Below, piece by piece: positions 40,397-51,267 of a DNA stretch of 64,000 nt. The stretch comes from Choricystis sp. odSpoLacu1 (Eukaryota > Chlorophyta > Trebouxiophyceae): assembly GCA_958009055.1 (NCBI GenBank), contig OY253649.1, positions 310,001 to 374,000 on the forward strand, read 5' to 3'. The position numbers were made by a program, and so were the translations under genes. Numbering within the stretch: position 1 is the first letter of the stretch; the number at the start of each line of letters is the position of its first letter. A model generated the notes under the pieces. It did not search any database and was not told where the DNA came from. It saw only the letters and a program-made list of their open reading frames with translations.

Positions 40397-42989
40397 ATGG
40401 CCGACCCGCCCCCCGCCGCCGAGTCGGCGCCCGCCGAGCTGGGCAGGTCGCGCAGCGGGCTGAGCCGGCGAGAGAGGGCGGCGAGCGCACTGCGTGTGTG
40501 TGTGTGTGCGGCGAGGCGAGGCGATTGGAACCCTTTTCGCCGCGCCCCGCTCATATTCTCACCCGCCCAAAACCCCCCTCCCCCCACACACACTCATCAG
40601 TCAGGCACCGTGGCCGCCGCCGCCGCCATCGCCTCCGTCACCCCCCACGGCACGGGGGCCATCGACGTCGTCATGGTGCGGTCCCCCCTCGACGGCGTCA
40701 CGCGCTCCTCCCCTTTCTACGTGCGCTTCGGAAAGTACACGGGCGCCCGCTCCGCCGACCGCCGTGTGGCCGTCGAAGTCAACGGCAAGGATTCAGGCTT
40801 CTGCATGCACCTGGGGAGGACGGGGGAGGCCTGTTTTTTGGCGCAAGGTGAGTTGGAGAGGGAGGGGAAAGTGGGGGGACCGCGCTGCTTCCCTTCCCCT
40901 CAACACACGCCACCACACACCCCACACTCCACAGACGAACACGACTGGGATGACCGCGCCGCCCACGGTGGTGCCGCCTCCCCCCTGGGCTATTCATCGG
41001 GGGACGATGTCCCTGCCCCGCCGTCGACCGCGCTGGGTGCCCACCCGCCGCCGCCGCCATCGCCGCGCACACGCTCCCTGGAGCGTGTGGCCGCCGCTGC
41101 CGAGCCCGACATCGTCATTGGCTCTGCGCCCGCGCGGTCGGGGGAGGATGGCCACGCCGACGCGGCAGCGTCGTCGCCGCCCCCCACCAAACCGCGCGCG
41201 CCGTCACGCCCGCCGCGCCCACCACCCTCCACCACTGCCTGCGACGATGAGCCCGGCATGCTGGGCGGCGTTCTGTCCCCCGACCCCGCCCCCCGTTCCC
41301 CGCTGGGGGTGGCGGTGGATGGAGGCAGCGACTGCGAGGGCGCGACGCGCGTGGGCGGCGCGTCGCCGTCGCCCGCGTCGCGTTCGCCGCCGTCGGCGGC
41401 AGCGTCGTCATCGTCGCCGTCTGATTCGGACACATCGTGTGATCCTGCAACAATCGATGCAGCGACATCGCCACCCGCGCATGGGCTGGGCGACACCTCT
41501 GCCGCCGCGTCGCCGCGCGCGCACCCGCTCGCCGACAGCGTCGCCGCGTCCTCCCCACCCCCTCGCCGCGCCCACCGCGCCGGCCCCACCATCGACCTCG
41601 CCCTCGTCCCCCCCGCCGACATTGTGGGCGCCCCCCCGGACGCGGTGCGGGCGGCGCTGGATGCGGGAACCATCGCGCCGTCGGACTGGCGCGCGCGAGG
41701 TGGAGAGTTGGTGACGAACAAGAACCTGTTGGCCATCGTCGGCGGCGTCGCTGTCCACCGCTGGTCAGACGCCGCCCCCGCCCTGGCGGGTGGCTTGGCC
41801 TACGGTGGCGACTGGGCGGCCCTGCTGCCGCCGCCACTGGCCCTGGCCGCCCCCCCGCTGGTCCGCGCGGACAGTGGGTCCGCAGACGGCGGCGGCGACC
41901 GCGCCACCGAGTCACGCCTCGCGTCGCTGCGCGGGTGGTTGGCCTCCTTCCGGGGGGCGGCGGGTGGCGCCCCTCTGCAGCCCTCCTCCTTGACTGCGCG
42001 CCGCCCCTCCCCCCTGGCCCCCGACGCCGCCCGCGACGCCGCCCTCGCCTCCGCCCTCGCGCGCGCCGAGCGGCACCGCCGCCACCGCCGCTCCTTCCTC
42101 CCCACCCAGCCCCAACTCGCCGCCCTGCCCGTCTCCCCCGGCCGCAACACCGTCGACTTTGTGTATGGGCGGCAGCGGCTGAGGGCCTACATCTACGTGG
42201 TGCCCCCCGGCGCGCGGGTCGTGGTCTCCGACATCGACGGCACCGTCACCCGCTCCGACATGCTGGGCCACGTCCTGCCCCGCGTCGGCGTCGACTGGTC
42301 GCACGGCGGCATTGCGCGGCTGTTCACGGATGTGGCGGCGAATGGCTACAGCCTGCTCTACCTGTCGTCCCGCTCCATCGCGCAAGCGTCCGCGACGCGC
42401 GACTACCTGCACTCCGTCGACCAAGGCGGCGACCGCCTGCCCGCCGGCCCCGTCCTCATGTCGCCCGATGGGCTGGTGCCATCCCTGTACCGGGAGCTCA
42501 TCCTGCGGCGCCCGCACGAGTTTAAAATCAGGTGCCTCGAAGACGTGCGCGCGCTCTTCCCGCCGGGGGCGTCCCCCTTCCACGCCGGCTTTGGCAACCG
42601 GGACACCGACGAAGTCTCCTACCTGGCGGTCGGCATCCCCCCCCCCCCGCACCTTCATCATCAACCCGCGCGGCGAGCTGCGGCGTGCGTCCGGGGGGGG
42701 GGTCACGTCGGGCACGTCCACTCTGGCCGCTGTGCACGCGATTGTGCACGACGTGTTTCCGCCCCTGCCCGCCGTCAAGCACAGGGCGGGCAGTGCCACA
42801 CACCCCGTGTCGGCCTCGTTGGTCGCGTCAGCGGGCGGCCTGCCGCACGTCGGCTCGTTTGGGGGGGCGCCCCTCCCCGACCGTGGCGACAACGAGGTCT
42901 TCAACAGTTTCAACTACTTCAGAGTCCCGCCCCCCATCGTCGTGGGCTCGGATGGCGAAGAGTTTTGCGATCCAGAGGGCAAGGACTAG
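40397..42989 (+). CDS. Lipin-type phosphatidate phosphatase, one homopolymer frame break
   Basis: Exons about 40397-40490, about 40606-40847 and 40935-42989. The N-lip domain shows GAIDVVMVRSPLDGVTRSSP, FYVRFGKYTGARS and GFCMHLGRTGEACFL. A long Ala/Pro/Ser/Asp-rich linker follows, then the C-terminal HAD domain: VVVSDIDGTVTRSDMLGHVL (DxDxT catalytic motif), GYSLLYLSSRSIAQASATRD, GPVLMSPDGLVPSLYRELI, FHAGFGNRDTDEVSY. Lipins convert phosphatidic acid to diacylglycerol for triacylglycerol and membrane lipid synthesis. At the C run 42637-42648 the frame changes; one more C would continue as RTFIINPRGELRRA, which matches the family. Precise splice sites of intron 1, inside a GT-rich stretch, are uncertain. 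Confidence 0.88.
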
Positions 42990-43121
42990 AGCTGGTTGTG
43001 AGTGTCGATAGAGAGAGAACAGAAACAGATAGGAAAAAACAGGAGGACCGCTTTTTCTGCAACGAGCGAGGCCCTCAGATTTGCAGACACCCCCCACCAA
43101 TCACAAAATACACCCCCATAA

Positions 43122-43424
43122 TCACTCTGCCTTGGCGTCAAACCCGATGGCCGTGACCGCTGACGCCAGTGCGTCGGCGTCGACGCTCGCGCCAGCGGCA
43201 ACCTGCACAGTCGCCTGGTTGGCCGCGTGATCAGCCCTCGCTGACGCCACGCCCGCCTGCTTGGACAGAGCAGCAGCCACACGGTCGCTGCACTTGGAGC
43301 AGACCATGCCGTCCACGTGCAGGGTGAGGGTGGCAGGGCCGGGGGTGGACGCGGCGCGCGTGGGCAATGCGCGGGCGCGTGGGCGGGCCAGGGGGCGGGC
43401 TGTGAGAGGCAGGATGAGGCGCAT
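43122..43424 (-). CDS. Heavy-metal-associated (HMA) domain protein, probable copper chaperone
   Basis: 100 aa. An Arg/Ala/Pro presequence of about 30 residues is followed by one HMA domain: TLTLHVDGMVCSKCSDRVAA with the metal-binding C-x-x-C, then AGVASARADHAANQATVQV and VTAIGFDAKAE. Such proteins carry Cu(I) to P1B-ATPases. The presequence suggests plastid delivery. It converges closely on lipin (132 bp between stops). Confidence 0.85.
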   Translation of the reverse strand: MRLILPLTARPLARPRARALPTRAASTPGPATLTLHVDGMVCSKCSDRVAAALSKQAGVASARADHAANQATVQVAAGASVDADALASAVTAIGFDAKAE

Positions 43425-43688
43425 GGTGGGTGTGCGAGGAGTGACTAGATTGTGGGCTGGCAGCGGTGAGCGCGGGCGAGAGAGGACAGCAGGTGTGAAT
43501 TGGTCGGCTCGACGAAAAGCAATTTACACCGTCGTCGTTTTGTCTTTTTGCATCGCACTGCTTTGCTGCGCGCCCGGTCTCGCACCTGACCGCCACACAG
43601 CCCAGCACAATCCTCACGTGTGCTGTGGCGTGGCACGCCCCCACGCCAGCTTCCTTTTTGCTCCAGCGCAGGCACTCAACCACTCCCA

Positions 43689-44724
43689 ATGGACCAACGC
43701 GCCGTCGACTACACGCGCTACCACTACGACGCTCACGCCAACCCGGCGGTGGACTCGCGTGAGGTGTGTGAAGGGGTAGAGAGATGGATGGAGGGGGAGC
43801 GTGCGTGGCCCTCTAGACGCGTCCCGTACTCACACCCCTCCAACCCCCCCTGCACAGGCTCTGCGCGCCCGCTCCCAGGGGGAAGCCCTGCCCCTCAAGC
43901 AGTACCACAACTCCATCAAGCGTGCCCTCATCACCCGGTTCGCGGGGGGGGCGCCCAGGCTGCTGGACCTGGCGTGCGGCCGGGGAGGCGACATCCACAA
44001 GTGGTTTGACGCGGGCATTCAATACGTGCTCGGCGTGGACCTATCCCCTGGCGAGATCGAGGAAGCCAAGCGTCGGTACGGGGAAGCGGCAGTGAAAAGG
44101 GGCGACCGCGGGAGCACGATGGCCGAGTTTCAGGTGTGCGACACACTCGGCACCGCCCCCTTTTCCGCCCCCCCTCCCTTTGACGCCGTCTCCTGCATGT
44201 TTGCGGCTCACTATTTCTTCGTGTCTGAAGCTGCGGCCTCCACTTTTCTGGCGAATGTGAGCGCAAACTTAAAACCTGGTGGCTTTTTTTTCGGCACTGT
44301 GCCTTCTGGCAAACGCGTCATGGCCGCCGTCAAAGCCGGCGGCCGCTGGCCGCTGCTGGACAGCCGCATGCTCAAGCTGCACGCGCGGTGGGCGGGGGAC
44401 GTGAAACCGTTTGGATGTGGGTACACGTGCGCGATTGGCGACACCGTGACGGCAGCCGCAGACGGCGGAGGCGGGGAAGACGCGGCCGCCGTGTCTGAGG
44501 GATCATTTGAATACCTCGTCTTCTTCTCGGCATTTACCGCGCTCGCCAAAGTGCACGGCCTGGACCCCGTGCCCGCGTGGGGGCGGGACACAGAGTCACT
44601 CCTCGACCAGGGGGACGAAGGGTCTCACTTCAAGCACTTTGCGCCCCGGTTTCCCAGGGCCCACCCCAGCCTGGAGCGGGCGAGCGAGCTGTTTGTCGCG
44701 TTTGTGTTTAGGAAGCGGGAGTAG
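43689..44724 (+). CDS. mRNA cap guanine-N7 methyltransferase
   Basis: Exons 43689-43763 and 43858-44724; 313 aa. RNMT/Abd1 signatures: YHYDAHANPAVDSRE, QYHNSIKRALITRF, SAM-binding LLDLACGRGGDIHKW, VLGVDLSPGEIEEAKRRY, FDAVSCMFAAHYFF, LKPGGFFFGTVPSGK, and C-terminal FSAFTALAKVHGLDPV. It methylates the guanine cap of nuclear mRNA. Length is close to the catalytic core; the long basic N-terminal extension of animal enzymes is absent. Confidence 0.92.
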
Positions 44725-44871
44725 AATGAGAGAGATGGGGGGTTGGGGAGGCAAAACGTGTTGAAACAAAACACGGACACTCGCATTTGTCGTTCCGCGG
44801 CCTCCTCCGTCTCCGCCGTCTCCACTGCGTCCGTCCTGCCCCCACCACAGCCAACACACACATACACAACT

Positions 44872-45327
44872 ATGCACTCCACCGCCTCCGCCTGGGCCGG
44901 CCCCACCACCCTGGCCACCGCGGCCGCGTTCACGGGGGCCGCGCTCTACGTGTCCTGTGTCGAACACCCCGCCCGCCTGCAGCTGGACGACGCGTCCGCC
45001 CTGGCCCAGTGGAAGCCTAGTTACAGGCGGGCATCCATCATGCAGGTGACCCTGGCCCTGACGTCGGCCGCGTGCGGCGTGAAAGCCGCCGCTGGCGCGC
45101 GCGGCAAGGACGCGCGCTGGTTGGTCGCGGCGGGCGCGATGTTCGTCAACATCCCGTACACTCTGGCAGGAATTGCTCACATCAACAAGAGGCTGCTCCA
45201 AACTCCGGTGGGGGATGGCGAGACGACGGCCAAACTGCGCACGTGGGGCAAGCTGCACGCGGTGCGCGCGGTGTTGGGGCTGGTGGCGACGGGGGCGGCC
45301 GCGTGCGGGCTGGCGGAGCCGGTGTGA
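44872..45327 (+). CDS. DUF1772-like four-helix membrane protein
   Basis: 151 aa, no intron. FTGAALYVSCVEHPARL followed by QWKPSYRRASIMQVTLAL is characteristic of the DUF1772 (anthrone oxygenase-like) family, with four hydrophobic helices and IAHINKRLLQTP before the last. The biochemical role in algae is unknown. It follows the cap methyltransferase on the same strand with 147 bp between. Confidence 0.75.
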   Translation: MHSTASAWAGPTTLATAAAFTGAALYVSCVEHPARLQLDDASALAQWKPSYRRASIMQVTLALTSAACGVKAAAGARGKDARWLVAAGAMFVNIPYTLAGIAHINKRLLQTPVGDGETTAKLRTWGKLHAVRAVLGLVATGAAACGLAEPV

Positions 45328-45568
45328 AAGAGAAAAAGGAGGTGAGAGGGAGAGGAGTGGGGATGCAAGACGGTTCGTGTTCTCTGTGTGTGTGTGTGGC
45401 GGTGACTCACACAAGTAGGTGTGAGAGGGAGAGTGGTGGGGTGCAGGACGGGCGTGGTCTGTGTTGAGTGTGAGCATGACGGTCGGGTTCAAAACAGCGC
45501 TCGCGCTGGCATGCCTCCACTCTTTCTCGTTTTCAGCTCTCCACCGCCTCGCTCCCTCCCTCCCCCCC

Positions 45569-46012
45569 ATGGGAGCCGTAGCCTCCGGCTCCTGGCTGTC
45601 CCACGCCGCGGTGGCCGCCGCCGCGGCGGCAGCGGGGGCGGGCGCGAGCGCCGCCACCTTTGACTCCGACGCCGTCGACGACAGCGCGGCCCTGTGCCTC
45701 CACCGCGCCAACTCGGCCCGGTCGGCAGCGTGCATCGCTTTGTTGGACGTGTTGGCGGGTCTGGCGGGTCTGCGGCTGTGGACGCAGACCGAGGACGCGC
45801 GCTGGGCCGCAGGCTTGGCCGCTCTCTTTCTAGCCGTGCTCCTGACAGCGCTGCCTCGCGCCTCCAGCTGGCACGCCAAGCTGCGCACCGCGGCACAGGG
45901 TTCCAGCACCACCTATTTGTTGCTGCGTCGCGAGTCGCGCTTTGTCGCGGCGCGCGCCCTGCTGGCCACGGCCGCGGCTGCCGCGTTTTGTGCGGCAGCT
46001 GGAGGCCAGTGA
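45569..46012 (+). CDS. Small membrane protein, possible diverged tandem paralog of the DUF1772-like gene
   Basis: 147 aa from the ATG at 45569; in-frame ATGs at 45461 and 45479 are alternatives. Four hydrophobic segments are spaced as in the upstream DUF1772-like protein (AVAAAAAAAGAGASAATF, IALLDVLAGLAGLRLW, WAAGLAALFLAVLLTAL, ALLATAAAAAFCAAAGG) with a hydrophilic WHAKLRTAAQGSS loop comparable to TTAKLRTWGKLHA. Sequence identity is low, so paralogy is an inference from layout and adjacency. Confidence 0.55.
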   Translation: MGAVASGSWLSHAAVAAAAAAAGAGASAATFDSDAVDDSAALCLHRANSARSAACIALLDVLAGLAGLRLWTQTEDARWAAGLAALFLAVLLTALPRASSWHAKLRTAAQGSSTTYLLLRRESRFVAARALLATAAAAAFCAAAGGQ

Positions 46013-46169
46013 AAACAAAAACCGGGGGAGCTCGCGCTTTGCACGAGACTTGCGCTGGCTCAGCCACTCCTGCGCACTGAGTTGCGCAGCGAAAGTGAAC
46101 ATGCAAAAGCTGGGCTGTAACAAAACAAAACACTAAAAATCGTCTTCTCCCCTCTCTCTTGTCCCAAAT

Positions 46170-47265
46170 CTACCGCAGCCGCCGCGGCGGTCGCGACGCC
46201 AGGGCTGCCTTGACCCTGACCTTGACCGCGTCCAAGCCCGCGGTGGCGCCTGCGCGCACAGCGAGCGCACCGGCGCGCGCCAATGATGCACACCCCCTGC
46301 CCAGCTCCCGCAGCAGGCGGCGCGGGTCGCCAGGCGAGGTGGAGACGCCTGTCACGACTGTGAGCAGCGTATGGGCTGCAGTCAGGCGGCCGCCGTTGCG
46401 TGCAGCAGCGGTCGCCTCTGTCGGCGCAGCGCGCACAGCCGCGTGCAACGCGCACGCCAGCCCCCCCCACCACACGCCGCGCGACATAGGTACAAAGGCG
46501 CGCGTCAGCATGGCGATGACATAAGCCGCCAGCGTGGCGATGGCGCGGGTGGGGGGCGTGGTGGGGGGGGTGGGGCCGCCGAGGGAAGGGGGTAAAGGGC
46601 CGACCGTGCTGCCGCCGTCGCTGGCCCCACTGTTGGTGAGTTGTGCATCCACGACAGTCGCCTGCAGCGACGCCAGCGTGGGCACAGGGCCCAGGTAGCC
46701 TAAGTCTGAGACGACCGCCAGCGCGGCCAACGCTGCCAGCCCAACCAACGACACAGGCCGAAACGCCAGCGCTGCCACCACAATCACCACCAGCACGATG
46801 CGCACATAGTTGGCGGCATACACCACCACGTTTTCTTCCAGCCTCTCGCGCAGCGCGTCCACGCAGGACGGGAGGGAGGCGAGGGGGAGGGCCGTGTCGC
46901 CGCGCGCAAACGCGCACCACGGCGCGGGCGCCGCCTTGAGGGAGGCGAGCGTGAGTGATTCGAGGTAGGGGCCACGGTAGCGCGCGTAGCGGCGCTTGGC
47001 GTGGAAGCCTGTGTGGTGCGTGGAGTGGAGAGGAATTGGTGAAACGACTGTCGGGGAAACGCTGTGGCGGACGCGTCCCCCCTGACCCCTCAAACCACTG
47101 ACCATGTTTGGCAGCTTCATCCAGCAGTCCCCCAATGCGGGTGGCCGCCTCCCGCCTCTCCAGGGCGCGCAGCCCTGCCACCGTGTCGGTGCCTTCGAGC
47201 GGGACGCCCACAGAGAGTGGGCCCGCGGTGAAGCGGCCACCCCGCGGGCGGAGCAGGGGGGGCAT
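46170..47265 (-). CDS. PRA1 (prenylated Rab acceptor) family protein
   Basis: Exons 47265-47103 (donor GTCAGT) and 47008-46170; 333 aa. The PRA1 core is visible: APWCAFARGDTALPLASLPS, LRERLEENVVVYAANYVRIV, LVVIVVAALAFRPVSLVGLA (first helix pair), then a second hydrophobic pair around AIATLAAYVIAMLTRAFVPM and WWGGLACALHAAVRAAPTE. PRA1 proteins sit in ER/Golgi membranes and influence Rab membrane cycling. The C-terminal tail is longer than usual and basic. Confidence 0.75.
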
Positions 47266-47612
47266 GTGAGTTTGGGCTGTGCGTGTGCTGCTGTCTCTCG
47301 CGCTCGCGCGCAGAGGGGGGCGAGAGGGGGAGCCCGACGCTGGAATGTGTTGTTCGACACTGTGTCCCCCCTCTCGCGCTCGTCACTCTCCTCCTCCAGT
47401 AAGCCCCGCGCTTCTGCGCGCTCTCTGTGCGGTCTGCCCGCTGCCCTCGCTCGCACGCACGCACACACGCCCCCGTGTGGCCACTCGAGAGGCAACGTGC
47501 CGCCCGCGACCGCTGTGGCACGCACACAAGGAGCTGGCCCAACCAATTCGGGGCCTCCCCCTCCCCGCGAGCGCGTGCTTGGTGGGCCTCACTCCCCACC
47601 GCTCCCGCCGCG
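47266..47612. promoter_or_regulatory. Divergent intergenic region, PRA1 / secreted Cys-rich protein
   Basis: 347 bp between facing start codons; CT-rich toward the plus-strand gene. No gene or clear box found. Confidence 0.4.
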
Positions 47613-48278
47613 ATGAGGCGGTTACTTGCCCTGCTGCTGTTTGGGATGGTGGCGGTGGCATCAGGTGAGTGTATGTGGCAGGAGGGCTGTTCGTTTTTTC
47701 GGGTCATCAGCCCATTGCCACGCGAACGGAGCGCCAGCCTCCCCACCCCACCGCCCCCTCTCCTCCACCCGCGTCACCGCCGCACGGCATGGGAGGATGG
47801 CAGTGCATCGACTGGGTGGTGGTGATGGTGTGGGTCGCGTCACCAGCGGCCGGAACAGACGCCACCAACCCTTCCTCCCCCCCACCACCTATCTGGTCAC
47901 CACCCACCACACACAGCCGACAACACCACCGCCCTTTTACACCCACGCCGCGCCCTGGCCCAGGCATCCTCCTCGTCTAGGTGCCGCGTGCTGGCCCTGC
48001 CCTGTGTGTCCGCTGTGTATGTACAGGCGGGGAAAGGGCCGTGCGCCGGCCCGTCTACCTTTTCGCGCGACAACACGTGTTGCTCCGTCGTGCGCGACTT
48101 TGTGTCCGCCGGCTGCGCCTGTGACGGCGCCTTTCTAGCAGTCGCTTCTTTCGGAGGCTGGAACGGGGCCAAGCTGGCGCAGGCGGTGCGCGCGGTGTTG
48201 TCGACACCGTGCGGCGCTGGTCTCAGAGACCCGGCGTGCGGGCTCACGTGCCCCGTCGCCAAGCCGCCGCCTGCGTGA
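47613..48278 (+). CDS. Secreted small Cys-rich protein, family unknown
   Basis: Exons 47613-47664 and 47917-48278; 137 aa. Exon 1 is a signal peptide (LLALLLFGMVAVASG). The mature part has ten Cys: CRVLALPC, GPCAGPS, NTCCSVVRDF, AGCACDG, TPCGAGLRDPACGLTCP. The spacing (isolated Cys, CC, CxC) recalls 8-Cys lipid-transfer/hydrophobin-like patterns, but I cannot assign a family. The acceptor at 47916 gives a continuous frame into the Cys-rich region. Confidence 0.65.
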
Positions 48279-48458
48279 ATACATGGAAGGAGGCGTAGAG
48301 TGAAACCCCAAAACTTGTTTGTTTTTGTTATGAGTGATGTCTGTCTATCGGCGTCTAGCCATTTTTCTGTCTAGGCGCGCAGGGGGGAGACTGCGTTTTT
48401 CGTAAAACCCGACCTCCCAACTCCGCGCGTGTGCCTCAAAACATGGTGCCATCTAGAT

Positions 48459-49775
48459 CTACAGCCCACGCAGCGCCGCCAGGTCGGCATCCGCCGCCAC
48501 CTCAGCCTCGGTCGCCGCCCCGCTCGCCACGAGCGACGCGACCGCCGCGCGCGCCCTCTCCACCTCCCCCGCCAGGCACAGCGCGCACGCCGCGTTGAAG
48601 CGAGCACCCGCACGCTCACTCCACCCCCCCATTTTGTGGGGATCGGCCAGGGCGCGGGAGTAGGCTCGTGCCGAGTCTGCGGCGTGAGCGCGTGAGCGGT
48701 CGGAGGCACCCACTGCCACGGCCGCGCGCGCCAACGTCAACTCCACCTCTGCCACGCCCGCGTGGCCGTCGGCACAATTGCGGTCTATGGCCAGGGCGGC
48801 GGTGTAGCCGTCGGTTATGGCGGCGGAGAGTAAAGAGTGCGACGCTGGATCAGCGCCCGGCAAGCCGGCACCGGCTGCCGCCGCCGCCGCGTCACACAGC
48901 ACGTCCCCCAACGCCAGCAGCGGGGCCACGTCGCCGCGCACAAACGACGCGGCCTCGCGCAGGCGGGCCGCGGCGGCCTCCAGGGCAGCTGTGCCACCCC
49001 CCGCGCGTGCGGCAGAGTGCAACGCCACACCCCAGTTGTGCAGGATGGAGGTGATGTCGTCGCCATCGTCAGAAGATGCGGTTGCGAGCGCGGCCGAGTA
49101 GCTGGAGTCGGCTGCCGTCAACGCGGCCTGCGCGGCTGCGGTCTCTCCTGCATCCAGCGCCAACTCACCCGCCTGCTTGAGCGCGTCCGCCCGGTTGACG
49201 GCGGTGTCGGTGTCATCTGGGGTGGAGGCCAGGACGGCGTCGTAGGCGGTGATGGCGCGGGCGACCAGGGCGCGCGCGGTGGTGACGGCGGCCGCGGTTT
49301 CATCGGGGCCAGCGGCAGCCGACACAACCGCTTCCGCGGCAGACGCCAGTGCGTTGGCGCCATTGACCGCGGCTGCCGCCACGCCCTGCAGCGAGGGGTG
49401 GGCGAACGCGATCACCGCTTCCTCTAGGAGAGCGACCGCGGCCGCCGCCGCGTCCCGCTCGCTCGTCGCGCTCACAACACCGTCGGGTGCACGCGCGGCC
49501 GCCGCCACGGTGCGTTCCGCCAAACACTGCAGAGTATTACCCAGCCCAAGCCAGGCGTCTGCCACGCGGTCGGGTGGCAGTGGGGCAGCGGTCGCGGCGC
49601 GGAACGCGGCCGCCGCGGTGGCGAGCGCGTCGAGGCTGTCGGGCACCGGCCGCCGCCGCGCGCGCTGGGCAGCGGCTTCAGCGTCTTTGATGGGGTCGGT
49701 GGATTGTGTAGAGTTCTGCGTCTGGTCGCGCTGGCCGCGGCCGCGGCCGTGGTTGGGAGGCGCCCGCCCACGCAT
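48459..49775 (-). CDS. Alpha-helical repeat (TPR-like) protein
   Basis: 438 aa from the ATG at 49775 (MRGRAPPNHGRG); an in-frame ATG at 49880 would add 35 residues. Basic, Gln-rich N-terminus, then repeated Ala-rich helix pairs resembling degenerate TPRs: VADAWLGLGNTLQCLAERTV, DTDTAVNRADALKQAGELAL, ITSILHNWGVALHSAARAGG, PLLALGDVLCDAAAAA, ARFNAACALCLAGEVERARA. The last is the best TPR match. TPR proteins are scaffolds; partners unknown. Confidence 0.65.
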   Translation of the reverse strand: MRGRAPPNHGRGRGQRDQTQNSTQSTDPIKDAEAAAQRARRRPVPDSLDALATAAAAFRAATAAPLPPDRVADAWLGLGNTLQCLAERTVAAAARAPDGVVSATSERDAAAAAVALLEEAVIAFAHPSLQGVAAAAVNGANALASAAEAVVSAAAGPDETAAAVTTARALVARAITAYDAVLASTPDDTDTAVNRADALKQAGELALDAGETAAAQAALTAADSSYSAALATASSDDGDDITSILHNWGVALHSAARAGGGTAALEAAAARLREAASFVRGDVAPLLALGDVLCDAAAAAAGAGLPGADPASHSLLSAAITDGYTAALAIDRNCADGHAGVAEVELTLARAAVAVGASDRSRAHAADSARAYSRALADPHKMGGWSERAGARFNAACALCLAGEVERARAAVASLVASGAATEAEVAADADLAALRGL

Positions 49776-49883
49776 GCCGTTTTTTTTTGTTTCGACGACT
49801 CTCGCCACCCCGCTCTCGGCACTTTCTTCTTCGGCAACAACCTTTTGACGGACGATCCGCATCTCGCCCCCCTTCCTCACCTC

Positions 49884-50886
49884 TCACACCCATCCATCCT
49901 CACGCGGCACCTCGATCACCCTCCTCAGACCCCGCCACCGGCGCCCGCCTGCTGCAGACACGTCACACTCAGCATCCGCGTCGGCAGCCGCAGCAGCCGC
50001 CATCACAGCCGCCCCCACCAACCGGGTGTGCAGGCTGCCGCACGGCGTCTGGGTGTGCGTGCTGGTGTGGTTGACAGCGTTTGTTTGGCAGGCGGCGTCC
50101 GTCTGAGGCGGCCGCGCCTTCGCTGCAGCATCCCTCCTCGCCGTCACAGCCGCCAGGCGAGCCCTCAGGGCTGCCAGTTGTCCATCATACGCGCGCAGCG
50201 CCACTGTGTCTACCCTCTGGCGCGCGGTGGCCAGGTCAGCTGCCAACGCAGCCCCGTGCGTCGCTGTAGCCACCGCGTCGGCAGCAGCGGCAGCTGCGCG
50301 CGCGGCTTCAGCGTCTGCGCGCGTGCTGGCAGTGCGCTCCGTATCTGCCGCAGCCTCCAGCTGAGCGTGCGCGCCAGCCAGGCGCGTCGCCAGCGCGTCG
50401 CGCTCCCTCTCCACGCGCGCAGTCTCTGCGCGCGTCCTCGCCAGCTCCCGCCCCCTCGACGCGGCCAGCAGGCGGGCGGACGCCACCTCAGACGCCAGGC
50501 AGTCGCACTCGGCGGCGGCCGTGGCGAGCGCGTCCGCCAGGTCGGCGCGGGTGCGTTCTGCGTCGGCGGTCGCAGCGCGCGCGGCAGCGGCAGTGTCAGC
50601 CAACGCGCACGTCGCCGAGTCGTCGAGCCCCCCCCCCCCCCTTTGTCCAGCCCAGCTCGCACCAGCCGCCCCCTCAACCCTGCTGCCGCCTTCAGGGCGG
50701 CGTCCAGACGGGACGCCAGGTGGGTGGCTTCAACGCGCGCACGGTCGCGCGCAGCCAGGGCGCGGCGAGCGGACAGGCGGGCGGCGGTCACCGCTGACGC
50801 GGCCTGTTTCGCGTCCGCGGAGGGGGGCAGCGGGGCCAGGTGGGTGTCGGGGGGGGGTGGGGAGGGGGGAAGGGAGGGCGCAGGCA
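49884..50886 (-). CDS. Coiled-coil protein, frame broken at a G14 run
   Basis: Start 50886 (MPAPSLPPSPPPP). Residues from about 25 form long Ala/Arg/Glu heptads (ARLSARRALAARDRARVEAT). At the minus-strand G run (50641-50628, 14 G) the frame shifts; with 15 G it would read LDDSATCALADTAAAARAAT and continue through ADAERTRADLADALATAAAE and LAGAHAQLEAAADTERTAST. About 335 aa in all. The C-terminus contains PQTDAACQTN and NHTSTHTQT. No family recognised; probably a structural or scaffold coiled coil. It lies 108 bp downstream-to-upstream of the TPR-like gene on the same strand. Confidence 0.6.
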
Positions 50887-51267
50887 TTGTAGATGCGTGT
50901 GTGCTTGAAAGGGGGGCAGAGATGGCGATCGATGGCTGACAAGGATACATGACAGTGTTAGTGAGTGTGTGGCAGGGTTGGAGGGGACGCATCGGGCGAG
51001 GGCAGGGCGCGGGGGGCAGTCGCATCGCGCGGGCTTGATGCGAGTGGATGGGTGGACGCCGCCCAGCTTGACAACCTTCCCTCTCACCTGATCGTGATGT
51101 CAAGAAATAGTGGCGAGGGAAGATGAAGGCTGATGATGCTGCGGCTGGAGGCGAAAAACGCGCGCGGAGGGAGCCCCGGCCGATGTTTTATTGTGGGCAG
51201 GCCGACTCGAGCGAAACGAAAAACGCACTCACCCTCAAATCTCACCCTCAACTCCCCAAACAAAATC
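50887..51267. promoter_or_regulatory. Divergent intergenic region, coiled-coil / phosphatase
   Basis: 381 bp between facing start codons. No gene or RNA recognised. Confidence 0.4.
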
